Shown here piece by piece: positions 26,841-35,475 of a DNA stretch of 64,000 nucleotides. The notes below the pieces were generated by a model, which had not been told where the DNA came from, did no database searches, and saw only the letters and a program-made list of their open reading frames with translations. Position 1 is the stretch's first letter. Each line of letters opens with the position of its first letter. Source of the DNA: Halosolutus halophilus (GTDB lineage Archaea; Halobacteriota; Halobacteria; Halobacteriales; Natrialbaceae); contig NZ_CP094974.1 in NCBI RefSeq assembly GCF_022869805.1, positions 248,001 through 312,000 on the forward strand, written 5' to 3'. The position numbers and the translations under genes were made by a program.

Positions 26841-28006
26841 TATTCTACCACCTCCAGGACGTGAACCGTCGCACTGGCGACCGTGCCACCCGCGTTGTGG
26901 GCGACGCCGGTATCCGCGTCCTCGACGTACTCGCTGTTCGGGTGCATTCCCGCGAGGAGTTTGCTGATCTCGGCGATCTGGGAGGCCCCGGTCGCACCGA
27001 CGGGGTGGCCCTTCGCCTTCAGGCCGCCAGAGAGGTTGATCGGCGTCTCGCCGTCGGCGGTCGTCCGGCCGTCGCGGGCCGCCGAGATCCCCTCGCCGAC
27101 CCCTTCGAGGTCGAGCGCCTCGATCGCGAGCACCTCCGCGATCGTAAAGCAGTCGTGGACCTCCGCGACGTCGACGTCGCCTGCGTCGATGCCGGCCTCG
27201 GCGTAGGCCTCCTCGCCGGCCTCGCGTGCCGCGGGCGAGCGAGCGAGGAACTCGCGATCGTGCAGGGCCATCCGATCGCCGCCCTGGCCGGTGCCGGTGA
27301 TCGCGACCGGTGCGTCGAGGTCGTTCTCTTCGGCGTAGTCCTCGCTCGTGAGGACGACCGCCGCCGCGCCGTCCGAGATCGGACAGGAGTCGTAGAGACC
27401 GAGCGGACTCGAGACCTGCGGAGCCTCGAGGACGTCCTCGACCTCGATCGCGCTCTGGTACTGGGCTTTCTCGTTTGTCAGCGCGTTCTCGTGGTTCTTG
27501 ACGGCGATGTGTGCCAGGTCTTCGTGCTCGCCGCCGTACTCCGCGAAGTAGGCCTGTGCCATCAGCGCGTACGCGCCGGGGAAGGTCATTCCGGCCCGGA
27601 CCTCCCAGAGGTCGTCGGCCGCGATCGCGAGCGCTTCGGTCGCTCCCGCGGTCCCGAGGTTGGTCATCCGCTCCGCGCCGCCGACGAGGATCACGTCTTC
27701 CTCGCCGTTGCGGATCCGCTTGACCGCGTCACGGATCGCAACGCCGCTCGAGGCACACGCTGACTCGTAGCGGGTCGCGGGTGCCCGGACGCCCGCCGCT
27801 TCGGCCATCAGCGGCCCGTGATGGCCCTGATGTTCCGAGAGTTCACCCATAAAGTTCCCGTAGAGGAGGGCGTCGACGTCGTCCCGTTCGACGCCGCTGT
27901 CCGCGAACGCCTCGATACTCGCCTCCCCGAAGAGATCCCGACTCGTCCGTTCGGGCGTATTCCCGAAGGGTGTCAGGCCGACACCTGCCACACGTACGTC
28001 GCTCAT
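26840..28006 (-). CDS. Thiolase-family acyltransferase
   Basis: A 388-residue thiolase-superfamily protein. The nucleophilic Cys lies in YESACASSGVAIRDA (about residue 85). The second acid/base region is EVHDCFTIAE, and the C-terminal GHPVGATGASQ supplies the conserved His. This pattern is that of the SCP-x/acetoacetyl-CoA thiolase group that works with DUF35 partners. TATTAA (28031-28036) lies about 27 nt before the ATG, so the message is likely leaderless. The gene is first of a two-gene operon. Direction (synthesis or beta-oxidation) cannot be decided from sequence. Confidence 0.9.
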   Translation of the reverse strand: MSDVRVAGVGLTPFGNTPERTSRDLFGEASIEAFADSGVERDDVDALLYGNFMGELSEHQGHHGPLMAEAAGVRAPATRYESACASSGVAIRDAVKRIRNGEEDVILVGGAERMTNLGTAGATEALAIAADDLWEVRAGMTFPGAYALMAQAYFAEYGGEHEDLAHIAVKNHENALTNEKAQYQSAIEVEDVLEAPQVSSPLGLYDSCPISDGAAAVVLTSEDYAEENDLDAPVAITGTGQGGDRMALHDREFLARSPAAREAGEEAYAEAGIDAGDVDVAEVHDCFTIAEVLAIEALDLEGVGEGISAARDGRTTADGETPINLSGGLKAKGHPVGATGASQIAEISKLLAGMHPNSEYVEDADTGVAHNAGGTVASATVHVLEVVE

Positions 28007-28110
28007 GATCCACCGTAGCAGTCCGACCGGTTAATACTCCGCGGTTCACATTTTAACCGTCACGATCGTTGATACGGTATCCTGGAACGATTCGACAGGC
28101 CGTCTCGGCC

Positions 28111-28222
28111 GAGATACGGATGACGGGCCCGATCTGCGGGCGACCCGCTTTCCACGTGATGCGGGTGATGAACCCTCTCTCGCGTGATGCGGATGACAGA
28201 CCCGCTTTCCACGCGCTTATAG
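28111..28222 (+). repeat. Degenerate tandem repeats and TATA box upstream of the M42 peptidase gene
   Basis: GACCCGCTTTCCACG occurs twice (28142-28156 and 28199-28213, 57 nt apart), and CGTGATGCGG twice (28155-28164 and 28183-28192, 28 nt apart). A third, weaker copy begins near 28117 (CGGATGACGGGCCCG). Together they form about three imperfect units of 28-29 nt. They end directly at the TATA box TTATAG (28217-28222), which lies 26 nt before the start codon. Confidence 0.55.
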
Positions 28223-28245
28223 CCCGGAGCGACTCACGTGAGAGC

Positions 28246-29313
28246 ATGTCAACGGCTTCGTTCGATCTCGACCTGCTCACCGAACTGACCGAGACGAGTG
28301 GTGTTCCCGGCTACGAGGACCGGATTCGAGAACTCGTTCTCCAGGAATTCGACGACAGCGTCGATCGGGTCCGGACCGACGCGATGGGGAACGTCGTGGG
28401 AACGCTCGAGGGCGGATCGGACTATTCGGTCGCCGTCGCGGCCCACATGGACGAGATCGGGTTCATGGTCCGCCACGTCCGCGGCGAGGAGGACGAATTC
28501 GGCTTCGTCGAACTCGACGCGCTCGGCGGCTGGGACGCCCGCGTCCTCAAGGCACAGCGGGTGACGATCCACACCGAGGACGGCGATCTGCCGGGCGTGA
28601 TCGGCTCGCCGCCGCCACACACCCTGGACGAGGAAGAACGCGAGAAGACTCCCGAGGTCGACGACGTCGCCGTCGACGTCGGCCTCCCCTACGAAGAGGT
28701 CGCCGAGCGCGTCTCGCCCGGCGATCTCGTGACGATGGATCAATCCACCGAGCGCGTCGGCGAGACGATCACCGGCAAGGCGCTGGACGATCGGGTCTGC
28801 CTGTTCGCGATGCTCGAGGCCGCGCGCCGGATCGAGGATCCCGACGTGACGATCCACTTCTGTGCCACGGTCCAGGAGGAGGTCGGCCTGCGCGGCGCTC
28901 GCGCGCTGGGCGTCGACGTCGATCCGGACCTCGCGATCGCACTCGACGTGACAGTGGCCAACGACGTCCCCGGCTTCGAGGACGGCGATCACGTCACCGA
29001 CCTCGGCGAGGGGACCGCGATCAAGCTCAAGGACTCGAGCGTCATCACGAACCCCAAGGTCCACCGCCGGCTGAAAGCCGTCGCCGAGGACGAGGGAATC
29101 GACTACCAGCACGAGATCCTGCCCGCCGGTGGCACCGACACCGCCGGCTTCCAGTTCTCGGCGGGCGCGAAACCCGTCGGAGCGATCTCCGTTCCGACGC
29201 GCTATCTCCACACCGTCACCGAGGCCGCCCACGTCGACGACGTCGCGGCGACGATCGACCTCCTCGCGGCGTTTCTCGAGAGCGAGGACGGCGAGCACGA
29301 GTACACGTTCTAG
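28246..29313 (+). CDS. M42-family metallo-aminopeptidase
   Basis: A 355-residue cytoplasmic aminopeptidase of the TET/glutamyl-aminopeptidase family. Metal-binding blocks appear in order: AAHMDEIGFMV (His), ALDDRVCLFA (Asp), VQEEVGLRGARALG (Glu pair), ALDVTVAND (Asp) and YLHTVTEAAH (His). These form the co-catalytic two-metal site of large dodecameric peptidases that trim peptides released by the proteasome. The ATG at 28246 is chosen over the longer open frame because a TATA box sits 26 nt upstream. The gene converges on trkA with about 20 nt between stops. Confidence 0.93.
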   Translation: MSTASFDLDLLTELTETSGVPGYEDRIRELVLQEFDDSVDRVRTDAMGNVVGTLEGGSDYSVAVAAHMDEIGFMVRHVRGEEDEFGFVELDALGGWDARVLKAQRVTIHTEDGDLPGVIGSPPPHTLDEEEREKTPEVDDVAVDVGLPYEEVAERVSPGDLVTMDQSTERVGETITGKALDDRVCLFAMLEAARRIEDPDVTIHFCATVQEEVGLRGARALGVDVDPDLAIALDVTVANDVPGFEDGDHVTDLGEGTAIKLKDSSVITNPKVHRRLKAVAEDEGIDYQHEILPAGGTDTAGFQFSAGAKPVGAISVPTRYLHTVTEAAHVDDVAATIDLLAAFLESEDGEHEYTF

Positions 29314-29334
29314 CCGGTCGACCGGATCGCACCG

Positions 29335-30672
29335 TCACAGGTACGCGACGACCGCGTCGAGGACCTCGGTATCGACGAACAGGACCACGTGATCGCCGGC
29401 GTCGAGCACCGTTTCGCCGCGCGGCGTGATCAGCTCTCCGTCTCGCGCGATCGCCCCGATCACGACCCGATCGGACAGGTCGGCCATCACCTCCTGGATC
29501 CGGGTCCCCGCCAGCGGACTCGCAGCCTCGATCTCGAATTCGAGCACCTCCGCCCGATCGTGTTCGAGCATCGCGATCCGTTCGGTGCGCTGCTCGCGGG
29601 TGAATCGGGTGATCTCCTCGGCAGTAACGAGGCGCGGATTGACCGCGACGTCGATGCCGACGGTCTCGAAGATGTCGATGAACTCGCCGGCCTCGACGAC
29701 GCCGATCGTGCGATCGACGCCGATCCGCTTCGCGAGCAGGGAGACGAGCAGGTTCCGCTCGTCGCCTTCGAGGGCGGCGACGACGATGTCGGACTCGGCG
29801 ACGTGTTCCCGGACGAGGAAGTCGATGTCGGTCGCGTCGCTCTGGAGGACCAGCGTGTTGCGGAGGCGTTCGGCGAGTTCCCGTGCCCGGTCGGGGTCCT
29901 GTTCGACCAGTCGCGGCTCGAGTCCCCTCGATTCGAAGAGCCGGGCCACCTGGGCACCGATCTCGGTACCGCCGACGATGACGATCTCGTCCACATCTTC
30001 GATCGTCGGTGCGGGCGTCAGCGCTCCTGCGAACCCGCGGACGTTCTCCTCGGAGCCGATGACGACGACGGCGTCGCCGGCCCGTATCGCCGTCTCCCCG
30101 CGGGCGACGACGACGTCGTCGTCCCGGATGATCGCCGCGAAGGTCAACGACTCGTAGCGATCGGCCTCGGCGACGGTCTCGCCCGCGACCGGGCTGTCGG
30201 AGTGGACCTCGAACTCGGCCATCGTCACGAGTCCGTTCGCGAAGAGTTCGACGTCGCGGGCTCCCGGCATTCCGGCGATCCGGACGATCGTCCGTGCGGT
30301 CTGGAGGTCGGTACAGACCATGAAGTCGACGCCGAACGCCCGCTCGGATCGTTGCCACGTGTGAAACAGGCCCGGTTCCCGCACGCGAGCGATCGTGAAC
30401 GGATCGGAGACGGCCTTCACCGCCCCGCAGACGACGATGTTCGTCTCGTCGACGTCCGTGCTGGCGATGACCAGGTCGGCGCCGTCGATCCCCGCCTCCT
30501 CGAGCGTCTCGATCGACGTGCCGTCGCCCTCGATCGCGAGAACGTCGTGCGAGTAGGTGACCGATTCGACGCGTTCACCGTCGATGTCGACGACGACGAC
30601 GTCGTGATCGTCGTCGAGACTGGCGGCGATGTTGGTGCCGACCTCGCCGGCACCGACGACGATCACCCGCAC
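29335..30672 (-). CDS. trkA: TrkA-type potassium-uptake regulator (two RCK modules)
   Basis: A 445-residue soluble protein with duplicated RCK modules: Rossmann motif GAGEVG at residue 7 and again GGTEIG near 230. Each is followed by a TrkA-C domain (about 140-220 and 360-445). It binds NAD(H) or nucleotides and gates a TrkH/KtrB-type K+ channel, important in a salt-in strategist. No channel gene is next to it here. The gene stands alone; 170 nt separate it from the next gene upstream. Confidence 0.93.
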   Translation of the reverse strand: MRVIVVGAGEVGTNIAASLDDDHDVVVVDIDGERVESVTYSHDVLAIEGDGTSIETLEEAGIDGADLVIASTDVDETNIVVCGAVKAVSDPFTIARVREPGLFHTWQRSERAFGVDFMVCTDLQTARTIVRIAGMPGARDVELFANGLVTMAEFEVHSDSPVAGETVAEADRYESLTFAAIIRDDDVVVARGETAIRAGDAVVVIGSEENVRGFAGALTPAPTIEDVDEIVIVGGTEIGAQVARLFESRGLEPRLVEQDPDRARELAERLRNTLVLQSDATDIDFLVREHVAESDIVVAALEGDERNLLVSLLAKRIGVDRTIGVVEAGEFIDIFETVGIDVAVNPRLVTAEEITRFTREQRTERIAMLEHDRAEVLEFEIEAASPLAGTRIQEVMADLSDRVVIGAIARDGELITPRGETVLDAGDHVVLFVDTEVLDAVVAYL

Positions 30673-30844
30673 GCGAGGGTCACCTCACTCCGGTCGATCG
30701 GGCGTGATCGACGGGGGACGGACGCGGGCGATCGACGGGGGGTGGTCGAGGGCGGTCGGCGCGGACCGATCGGACTCATGTAGTCAGTGTACTCGGGCGA
30801 GCGGGAAGTGAGTTTGCGTGGGGCCCGCAGGGTGACGGATCGGG

Positions 30845-31366
30845 TCAGGGCATCTCGTGGATCGTCAGTTCGACGTCGCGTCGTCGCCCTTCGATATCGG
30901 TGACCAGTCGTTCGACGACGGTCTCGGCCTCGTCTATGAGTCGTGGTTCGACCCTGTCGACGACCCAGTCCAGCGAGACGAATCGCGGGAGCGAGATCGA
31001 ACTCCTGTCCGCGGAGTACGGGTCGTAGACGGCGTCGAAGTAGATTCGACTGGCCGTCGGTGCGTCCGTCGGGGCCGATTCGGGTTCCGGTTCGACTCGC
31101 CACTCTCCGCGAGCGTCGATGTCCTTGGTCAGTCGCCACTGCAGCGAGTTGGGCGGGGAGACGTCCGTCACCTTCGATCGGGCGGTGTAGGTGAGTTTCC
31201 ACCAGGAGAGCACCAGATCGTAGACGGAACCGACGCTGCCGTCGCCGTGCACCCGGACCTCCGTGAGGTGGTCCGTGTACCGGGTGTAGTCCGTGAACGA
31301 TCGGACGTGCGGGAAGACCTCCTCGGGGGGGCGGTAGGCGAGCGTGCTGAGGAGAATTCTGTCCAC
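30845..31366 (-). CDS. SRPBCC-family (START/polyketide-cyclase fold) protein
   Basis: A 173-residue protein starting ILLSTLAYRPPEEVFPHVRS, which is the opening strand and helix of the SRPBCC ligand-binding fold. It continues with a pattern of alternating strands and a long C-terminal helix (VDRVEPRLIDEAETVVERLV). Such proteins bind hydrophobic ligands; no catalytic residue is recognisable. The ATG at 31366 has TTACTATCG (31387-31396) about 26 nt upstream, so a leaderless transcript is likely. The 183 nt further upstream hold no gene. Confidence 0.82.
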   Translation of the reverse strand: MDRILLSTLAYRPPEEVFPHVRSFTDYTRYTDHLTEVRVHGDGSVGSVYDLVLSWWKLTYTARSKVTDVSPPNSLQWRLTKDIDARGEWRVEPEPESAPTDAPTASRIYFDAVYDPYSADRSSISLPRFVSLDWVVDRVEPRLIDEAETVVERLVTDIEGRRRDVELTIHEMP

Positions 31367-31549
31367 GGGAGCCGTGTAGGGGCGGTTCGATAGTAAGGAT
31401 TGCTATCCCCGAACCGAGAGCCGTCCGACCCGGGATCGATCCGAGAACGAATCGACCCCGTTCCAGGCGACCGGCGGCGGTCCCCCCGCGACCGGGTGCT
31501 CCCTGCCGACTGGTGCGAACGGACGGCACCCGCCAACGGACGGCACCGA

Positions 31550-32071
31550 TCAGGGGGTCCCGATCCCGTCGGCGGGATCGACGTCGTGACCGGTCTCGGA
31601 GCCGTGCGTCTCCAGCACGTTGATTTCGAACTCGACGCGTTCGCCGGCGAGTTCGTGATTGAAGTCGATCGTCACCTCGTCGTCGGCCACGTCGACGATC
31701 CAGCCGACCTCGCCGGTCTTGCTCTCGACGAGTTCGTTCACTTCGGCCGTGGTGTCGCTACGAGCCTCGATTTCGTCCCGGGGGACCGTGACCACGGCAC
31801 TTTCGTCGACGGTGCCGTAGGCCGATTCGGGATCGAGGACGACCGTTCGCGTGTTGCCCTCGGACATCCCCTGCACGGCCTCGTCGATCCCCGGCAGCAC
31901 GTGGCCCTCGCCGACGCGGAACTCGAGGGGCTTGAAGTCGCGGTTGTCGTGATAGATTCCCTCCTCGAGGGCGACGTCGACGTCGGTCGTCTCGAATATC
32001 TGTCCCGCGTCCGGACCGTCGACGAGGCGACCGGTCAGGTGGACGATCGCGATTTGGCCGGGTTCGATCAT
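31550..32071 (-). CDS. FKBP-type peptidyl-prolyl isomerase (SlyD-like)
   Basis: A 173-residue cytoplasmic isomerase/chaperone. It starts at ATG 32071 (MIEPGQIAIVHLTGRLVDG), and the upstream open frame is a shadow of the sulfite oxidase gene. The FKBP half carries FETTDVDVALEEG and VLPGIDEAVQGMSEG. An inserted IF domain lies at about residues 80-140 (DESAVVTVPRDEIEARS), as in SlyD and archaeal long FKBPs. The start lies 2 nt after the stop of the sulfite-oxidase-like gene, so both are probably on one mRNA, perhaps for cofolding; that link is inference. Confidence 0.9.
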   Translation of the reverse strand: MIEPGQIAIVHLTGRLVDGPDAGQIFETTDVDVALEEGIYHDNRDFKPLEFRVGEGHVLPGIDEAVQGMSEGNTRTVVLDPESAYGTVDESAVVTVPRDEIEARSDTTAEVNELVESKTGEVGWIVDVADDEVTIDFNHELAGERVEFEINVLETHGSETGHDVDPADGIGTP

Positions 32072-32073
32072 GG

Positions 32074-33513
32074 TCACTCCTCGACGGTGCAGTCCACGGC
32101 GTGGGGCATGTAGGCGTTGTTGCCGTATCCGCTCTGATTCCACGGGTACTGGTCGTCCTCGATGCTGCGGAGCTGGTCGTCGGGGTCGGAGATCGTTGCC
32201 GGTTGCGTGTAGCCGCGCTCGTCGGTCGCCCGAGAGGCGAGCGTGTGCTCGCCCGACGACGGGTCCTCCCAGACGTAGCGGAACTGCCGCCAGCCCGCGT
32301 TGCCGTCGACAGGGCCGAAGAACTCGGCCTCTCCCCAGGTGTCGCCGCCGTCCGTTGACACCTCGACCGTGTTGAGGCCGTCGTCCCCGGCCCACGCGAC
32401 GCCGATGATTTCGACGGTTCCCGCGGGCGACGGTGACACGGTCTGGCCCTCGCCCGGATAGCCGATGATCGACTTCTCGACCTGATCGTACATGTAGGCG
32501 TTGCGGATCTCGTCGGTCCGCTCCATCTGGTCGCGCGTGTCGTAGACCGGAATGTCCTCATAGTGTTCCGCCCTGGTGTCTTCCTCGGGGACGATGCGGT
32601 AGGAGTACTGCTGCCAGTGCGTGTAGGTCCGCTGTCCGTCTTCGGGAGCGCCTTCCTCTTCCCACTCCTCGCCGATGACCATCGTCTCCATGACGTGCAT
32701 CCGGTTGAGCCACTTCACGTTGTTACAGCCGAACCAGCCCGGAACGAGCAGCCGAACTGGGAACCCGTGGTCGGGCGACACCGGCGAGCCATTCATGTTG
32801 TACGCCAACAGCGTATCGTCCATCACCTTCTCCATCGGGATCGACCGGCAGAAGACGTCCTCGCCCTCCGGGTGTTCGCCGCCCATCACCGTGAGGAAGT
32901 ACTCCCCGCTCGTCTCCGCCCCGTAGTACTCGAGGATTTCCGAGACGGGCGTCCCCGTCCAGACGGTGTTCCCGACGGCCCCGAAGGTCCACTGATTCCC
33001 GCCCACTTGCGGCTCGAAGTACGATCGGCCGTTCCCGGCACACTGCATCGTGTGGGTGACCGAGTCGGTGCTGAAGGAGTGTTTGATCTCCTCCATCGAC
33101 AGTTCGACCTCCTCGTCGACGAGGCCGGTCAGCGAGACCGTCCACTCGGACTCCTCGATTTCGGGAGTCGGGTAGTGGTTCCGGATGTAGTGTTCCTCAC
33201 GCGGCGTGATGTACTCCGCGTACGTCTCTCGGGCCGCGGCCTCTGCGTTTTCCGGCTCCGGCGAGAGAATCCGCAGTCCCGGATACCGTTCTTCGAGAGC
33301 CGGTCCCTCGTCCTCCGTTTCGTCCTCCCCTTCGTCCTGTGTCGGCTCTCCTTCGGCTTCCGCGTCACCGTTGCCGCTCTCTCCGCAGCCGGCGAGAACG
33401 CCGACGCCGGCGAGCGACCCCGTTGCCATCAGAAACCGCCGTCGTTCGACGAACCGGTCGCGTAGCGAACCACCGTCTGACCCTTCTCCCTCACTCGATT
33501 GCTGCTGTGACAT
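32074..33513 (-). CDS. Tat-exported sulfite-oxidase-family molybdoenzyme
   Basis: A 479-residue extracytoplasmic molybdopterin oxidoreductase of the sulfite oxidase/YedY family. The Tat signal ERRRFLMATGSLAGVG ends in the lipobox LAGC, followed by an acidic linker. The Moco domain carries the Mo-ligating Cys in MQCAGNGRSYF (about residue 160). The C-terminal dimerisation (Ig-like) domain contains VAWAGDDGLNTVEVSTDGG. Sulfite is the family's usual substrate. Two nt separate its stop from the FKBP start. A halocyanin gene lies just upstream in the same orientation and could accept its electrons. Confidence 0.9.
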   Translation of the reverse strand: MSQQQSSEGEGSDGGSLRDRFVERRRFLMATGSLAGVGVLAGCGESGNGDAEAEGEPTQDEGEDETEDEGPALEERYPGLRILSPEPENAEAAARETYAEYITPREEHYIRNHYPTPEIEESEWTVSLTGLVDEEVELSMEEIKHSFSTDSVTHTMQCAGNGRSYFEPQVGGNQWTFGAVGNTVWTGTPVSEILEYYGAETSGEYFLTVMGGEHPEGEDVFCRSIPMEKVMDDTLLAYNMNGSPVSPDHGFPVRLLVPGWFGCNNVKWLNRMHVMETMVIGEEWEEEGAPEDGQRTYTHWQQYSYRIVPEEDTRAEHYEDIPVYDTRDQMERTDEIRNAYMYDQVEKSIIGYPGEGQTVSPSPAGTVEIIGVAWAGDDGLNTVEVSTDGGDTWGEAEFFGPVDGNAGWRQFRYVWEDPSSGEHTLASRATDERGYTQPATISDPDDQLRSIEDDQYPWNQSGYGNNAYMPHAVDCTVEE

Positions 33514-33568
33514 GCGGTGTACTGTTTGTGGTAACCAATATCAAACATCGGCTGGTCCACACCAACCG

Positions 33569-34030
33569 CTACTCGGTGACGATCACCGTTCCAACCATTC
33601 CCTGTCCGGCGTGGGGAGTACAGACGTAGACGTACTCTCCCGGAACGGCAAACTCGTGTTCGAACGTTTCGTCTACGTCCATGATGGCGAAGTGGTCGTC
33701 GCCTTCGTAGGACGTGAACGGGTCGGCATCGTCCGGATTTTCGCATTTCGGCGACGCGTCCGGATGGCTCGTAACGTTGTGCCCTTCGCTCAACGCGGTC
33801 CACCGAACGGTGTCTCCCACCTCGATTTCGACCTCTTCGGGTTCGTATCGGAGGCGTCCTTCCGGGCCGACGTCGACCTCGGTGACGTCGCCGTCGCCCG
33901 ATCCGTCGGCGTCGTCGCTAGATCCGTTGGCGTCCTGTTCGTCGTCGTCCTGTTCCCCGGAACATCCTGCAAGCGCCGACCCGATCGCGATCGCGCTGGC
34001 CGTCCGAAGGAACGTACGTCGTTCGATCAT
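33569..34030 (-). CDS. Halocyanin (type I blue copper lipoprotein)
   Basis: A 153-residue electron carrier anchored outside the cell. The start at ATG 34030 (MIERRTFLRTASAIAIG) gives a Tat signal with lipobox ALAGC; the longer open frame upstream is not supported. A TATATAA-like box (34061-34067) is 34 nt upstream. The plastocyanin domain has its copper ligands: His in EGHNVTSHP, then Cys, His and Met in VCTPHAGQGM. An acidic linker (residues 25-50) separates the lipid anchor from the domain. It sits directly upstream of the sulfite-oxidase-like gene (about 55 nt), a plausible redox pair. Confidence 0.92.
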   Translation of the reverse strand: MIERRTFLRTASAIAIGSALAGCSGEQDDDEQDANGSSDDADGSGDGDVTEVDVGPEGRLRYEPEEVEIEVGDTVRWTALSEGHNVTSHPDASPKCENPDDADPFTSYEGDDHFAIMDVDETFEHEFAVPGEYVYVCTPHAGQGMVGTVIVTE

Positions 34031-34245
34031 CCTGCACGCCATCGCAGGTAAGCGGCTTACATATAACCTGAATTGGCACAGACCAACCGATTCCGAACTC
34101 GAAGGCCGCCGGCGAGATGGGCAAACGTCACGGACCTCGTTATCCGACTCGAACGGAACAGCAGTCTCGCTGCTCGAGTGCGAGAGAAAAATTCGAGCAG
34201 TCGCACACTTACGGATACTCGTACCTATCGTATGAAATAGTATCA

Positions 34246-34253
34246 CATATTTA
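34246..34253 (+). promoter_or_regulatory. TATA box of the HTH_10 regulator gene
   Basis: CATATTTA is centred 28 nt before the ATG at 34278. This placement supports a leaderless message and argues against the GTG at 34254 as the start. Confidence 0.45.
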
Positions 34254-34277
34254 GTGTCCCATGAGTGTTGTTATCAC

Positions 34278-35030
34278 ATGCGAGAACTCACCTTCGAACT
34301 CGGATATCAGGACGGAGCCTGTCCCCTGATGGACGTATTCATGGAGTATCCGACGCTGACGGCGGACTCCATCGGCAGTTGCATTCAGCGGGATCGGTTT
34401 TGGTTGATCGATCGATTCGTGGGGCCCTCGGCGGCGCTCGATCGCATCGAACGCATCAGGTTAGACGGGGACACGCCGAGAGAGGAAATAACGTCGTCGG
34501 ACTGCCGAGCGATTCGACAGCACGAGATACTCGAACGCCCCTCGACGACGCTCGTTCTGTACTCGTTTGTGAAACGGACGCACACCTGCAATTCCGTGAT
34601 GGCCCTTGCGGCTCGACACCTCGATCTCGGCGTCATCTTTCAGTCACAGCGACGCGGCAACTGTCACAGTTGGCGCTTGCTCATGCCGTCGGACGAGAAC
34701 GTCGACGTGTTCTGCGAGCAGGCCGAAGCGCACCTCGACGACGGGATTCGCTTCACCCTCGGCCGACTCTGTGACGCGGAACAGTTGAACTACGACTCGC
34801 TGGCGTCGGTGTCGATTCCGCGAGAACAGCGGGAAACGCTCCGGGCAGCGATCGAACACGGCTACTACGAGACGCCGCGGGACATCACCGTCAGCGAACT
34901 CGCGGACGTTCTCGACGTTCCGCAATCGACGGTTTCCTATCGCCTCCGTCAGGCGGAAGCACGACTCGCCAAAGGCTACCTCCACCGTTCCGACGGCGAG
35001 TTCCGCGCTCGAGCCACGAAACACACGTGA
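34278..35030 (+). CDS. HTH_10 (bacterio-opsin-activator type) regulator
   Basis: A 250-residue regulator starting at ATG 34278 (MRELTFELGYQDGACPLMDV). The N-terminal 180 residues are a sensor-like region with several His and Cys (CNSVMALAARHL, NCHSWRLLM) that could bind metal or haem, though no defined motif is present. The HTH_10 domain is at about 185-240 (EQRETLRAAIEHGYYETPRD, then LADVLDVPQSTVSYRLRQAE). It is divergent from the halocyanin and sulfite-oxidase genes with about 250 nt between them, so control of that redox operon is a reasonable guess. Confidence 0.87.
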   Translation: MRELTFELGYQDGACPLMDVFMEYPTLTADSIGSCIQRDRFWLIDRFVGPSAALDRIERIRLDGDTPREEITSSDCRAIRQHEILERPSTTLVLYSFVKRTHTCNSVMALAARHLDLGVIFQSQRRGNCHSWRLLMPSDENVDVFCEQAEAHLDDGIRFTLGRLCDAEQLNYDSLASVSIPREQRETLRAAIEHGYYETPRDITVSELADVLDVPQSTVSYRLRQAEARLAKGYLHRSDGEFRARATKHT

Positions 35031-35058
35031 TCGATCGGGACGACGGCTATCTCGATAC

Positions 35059-35295
35059 CTACGCGAAGAGTCCCCAGGCGATCCGGTCCCAGAGGCGTTC
35101 GTAGGTGTAATAGGTGCCGGTCTTCACCACGTTAGCGACGATCCCGATGTCGATGGCGGCCCGAGCGTCGTCGACGACGACCCAGGCGACCGCGATCGTG
35201 ATCGCGACCATCAGGAGCCGATAGCCCAGGGTCTTTATTATCGCCCGCTTTCGCGCCTGAAGCGGACGGGACGAGACGGACGTCGAGTGTGACAT
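35059..35295 (-). CDS. DUF2061 small membrane protein
   Basis: A 78-residue protein from ATG 35295 (MSHSTSVSSRPLQARKRA). The DUF2061 signature is visible: KTLGYRLLMVAITIAVAWVV, then GIVANVVKTGTYYTYERLWD. Two hydrophobic segments suggest a hairpin in the membrane. The role of the family is unknown. It converges with the HTH_10 gene (about 28 nt between stops). To its upstream side the lower-GC island with an insertion element begins. Confidence 0.85.
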   Translation of the reverse strand: MSHSTSVSSRPLQARKRAIIKTLGYRLLMVAITIAVAWVVVDDARAAIDIGIVANVVKTGTYYTYERLWDRIAWGLFA

Positions 35296-35475
35296 GCCGA
35301 CTATTACCACATTCGCCATCTTAAATGTAACCGATACCGGTACCATTTTCGAGACGATATAATGGTATTCGGTTCCCCTTCTTCGGGAACGTGTCTCGAC
35401 GCCGGGGACTCGAGACGCCGTAGCGGGCTTCGAGAGCGACGAGTTTCGACGCCGACGGAGTCGATGGAAATTCTT

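Noticed and set aside
32074-32395. N-terminal extension of the FKBP frame into the sulfite oxidase gene
   Set aside because: The FKBP domain starts exactly at ATG 32071; the extension is out-of-frame reading of the other gene.
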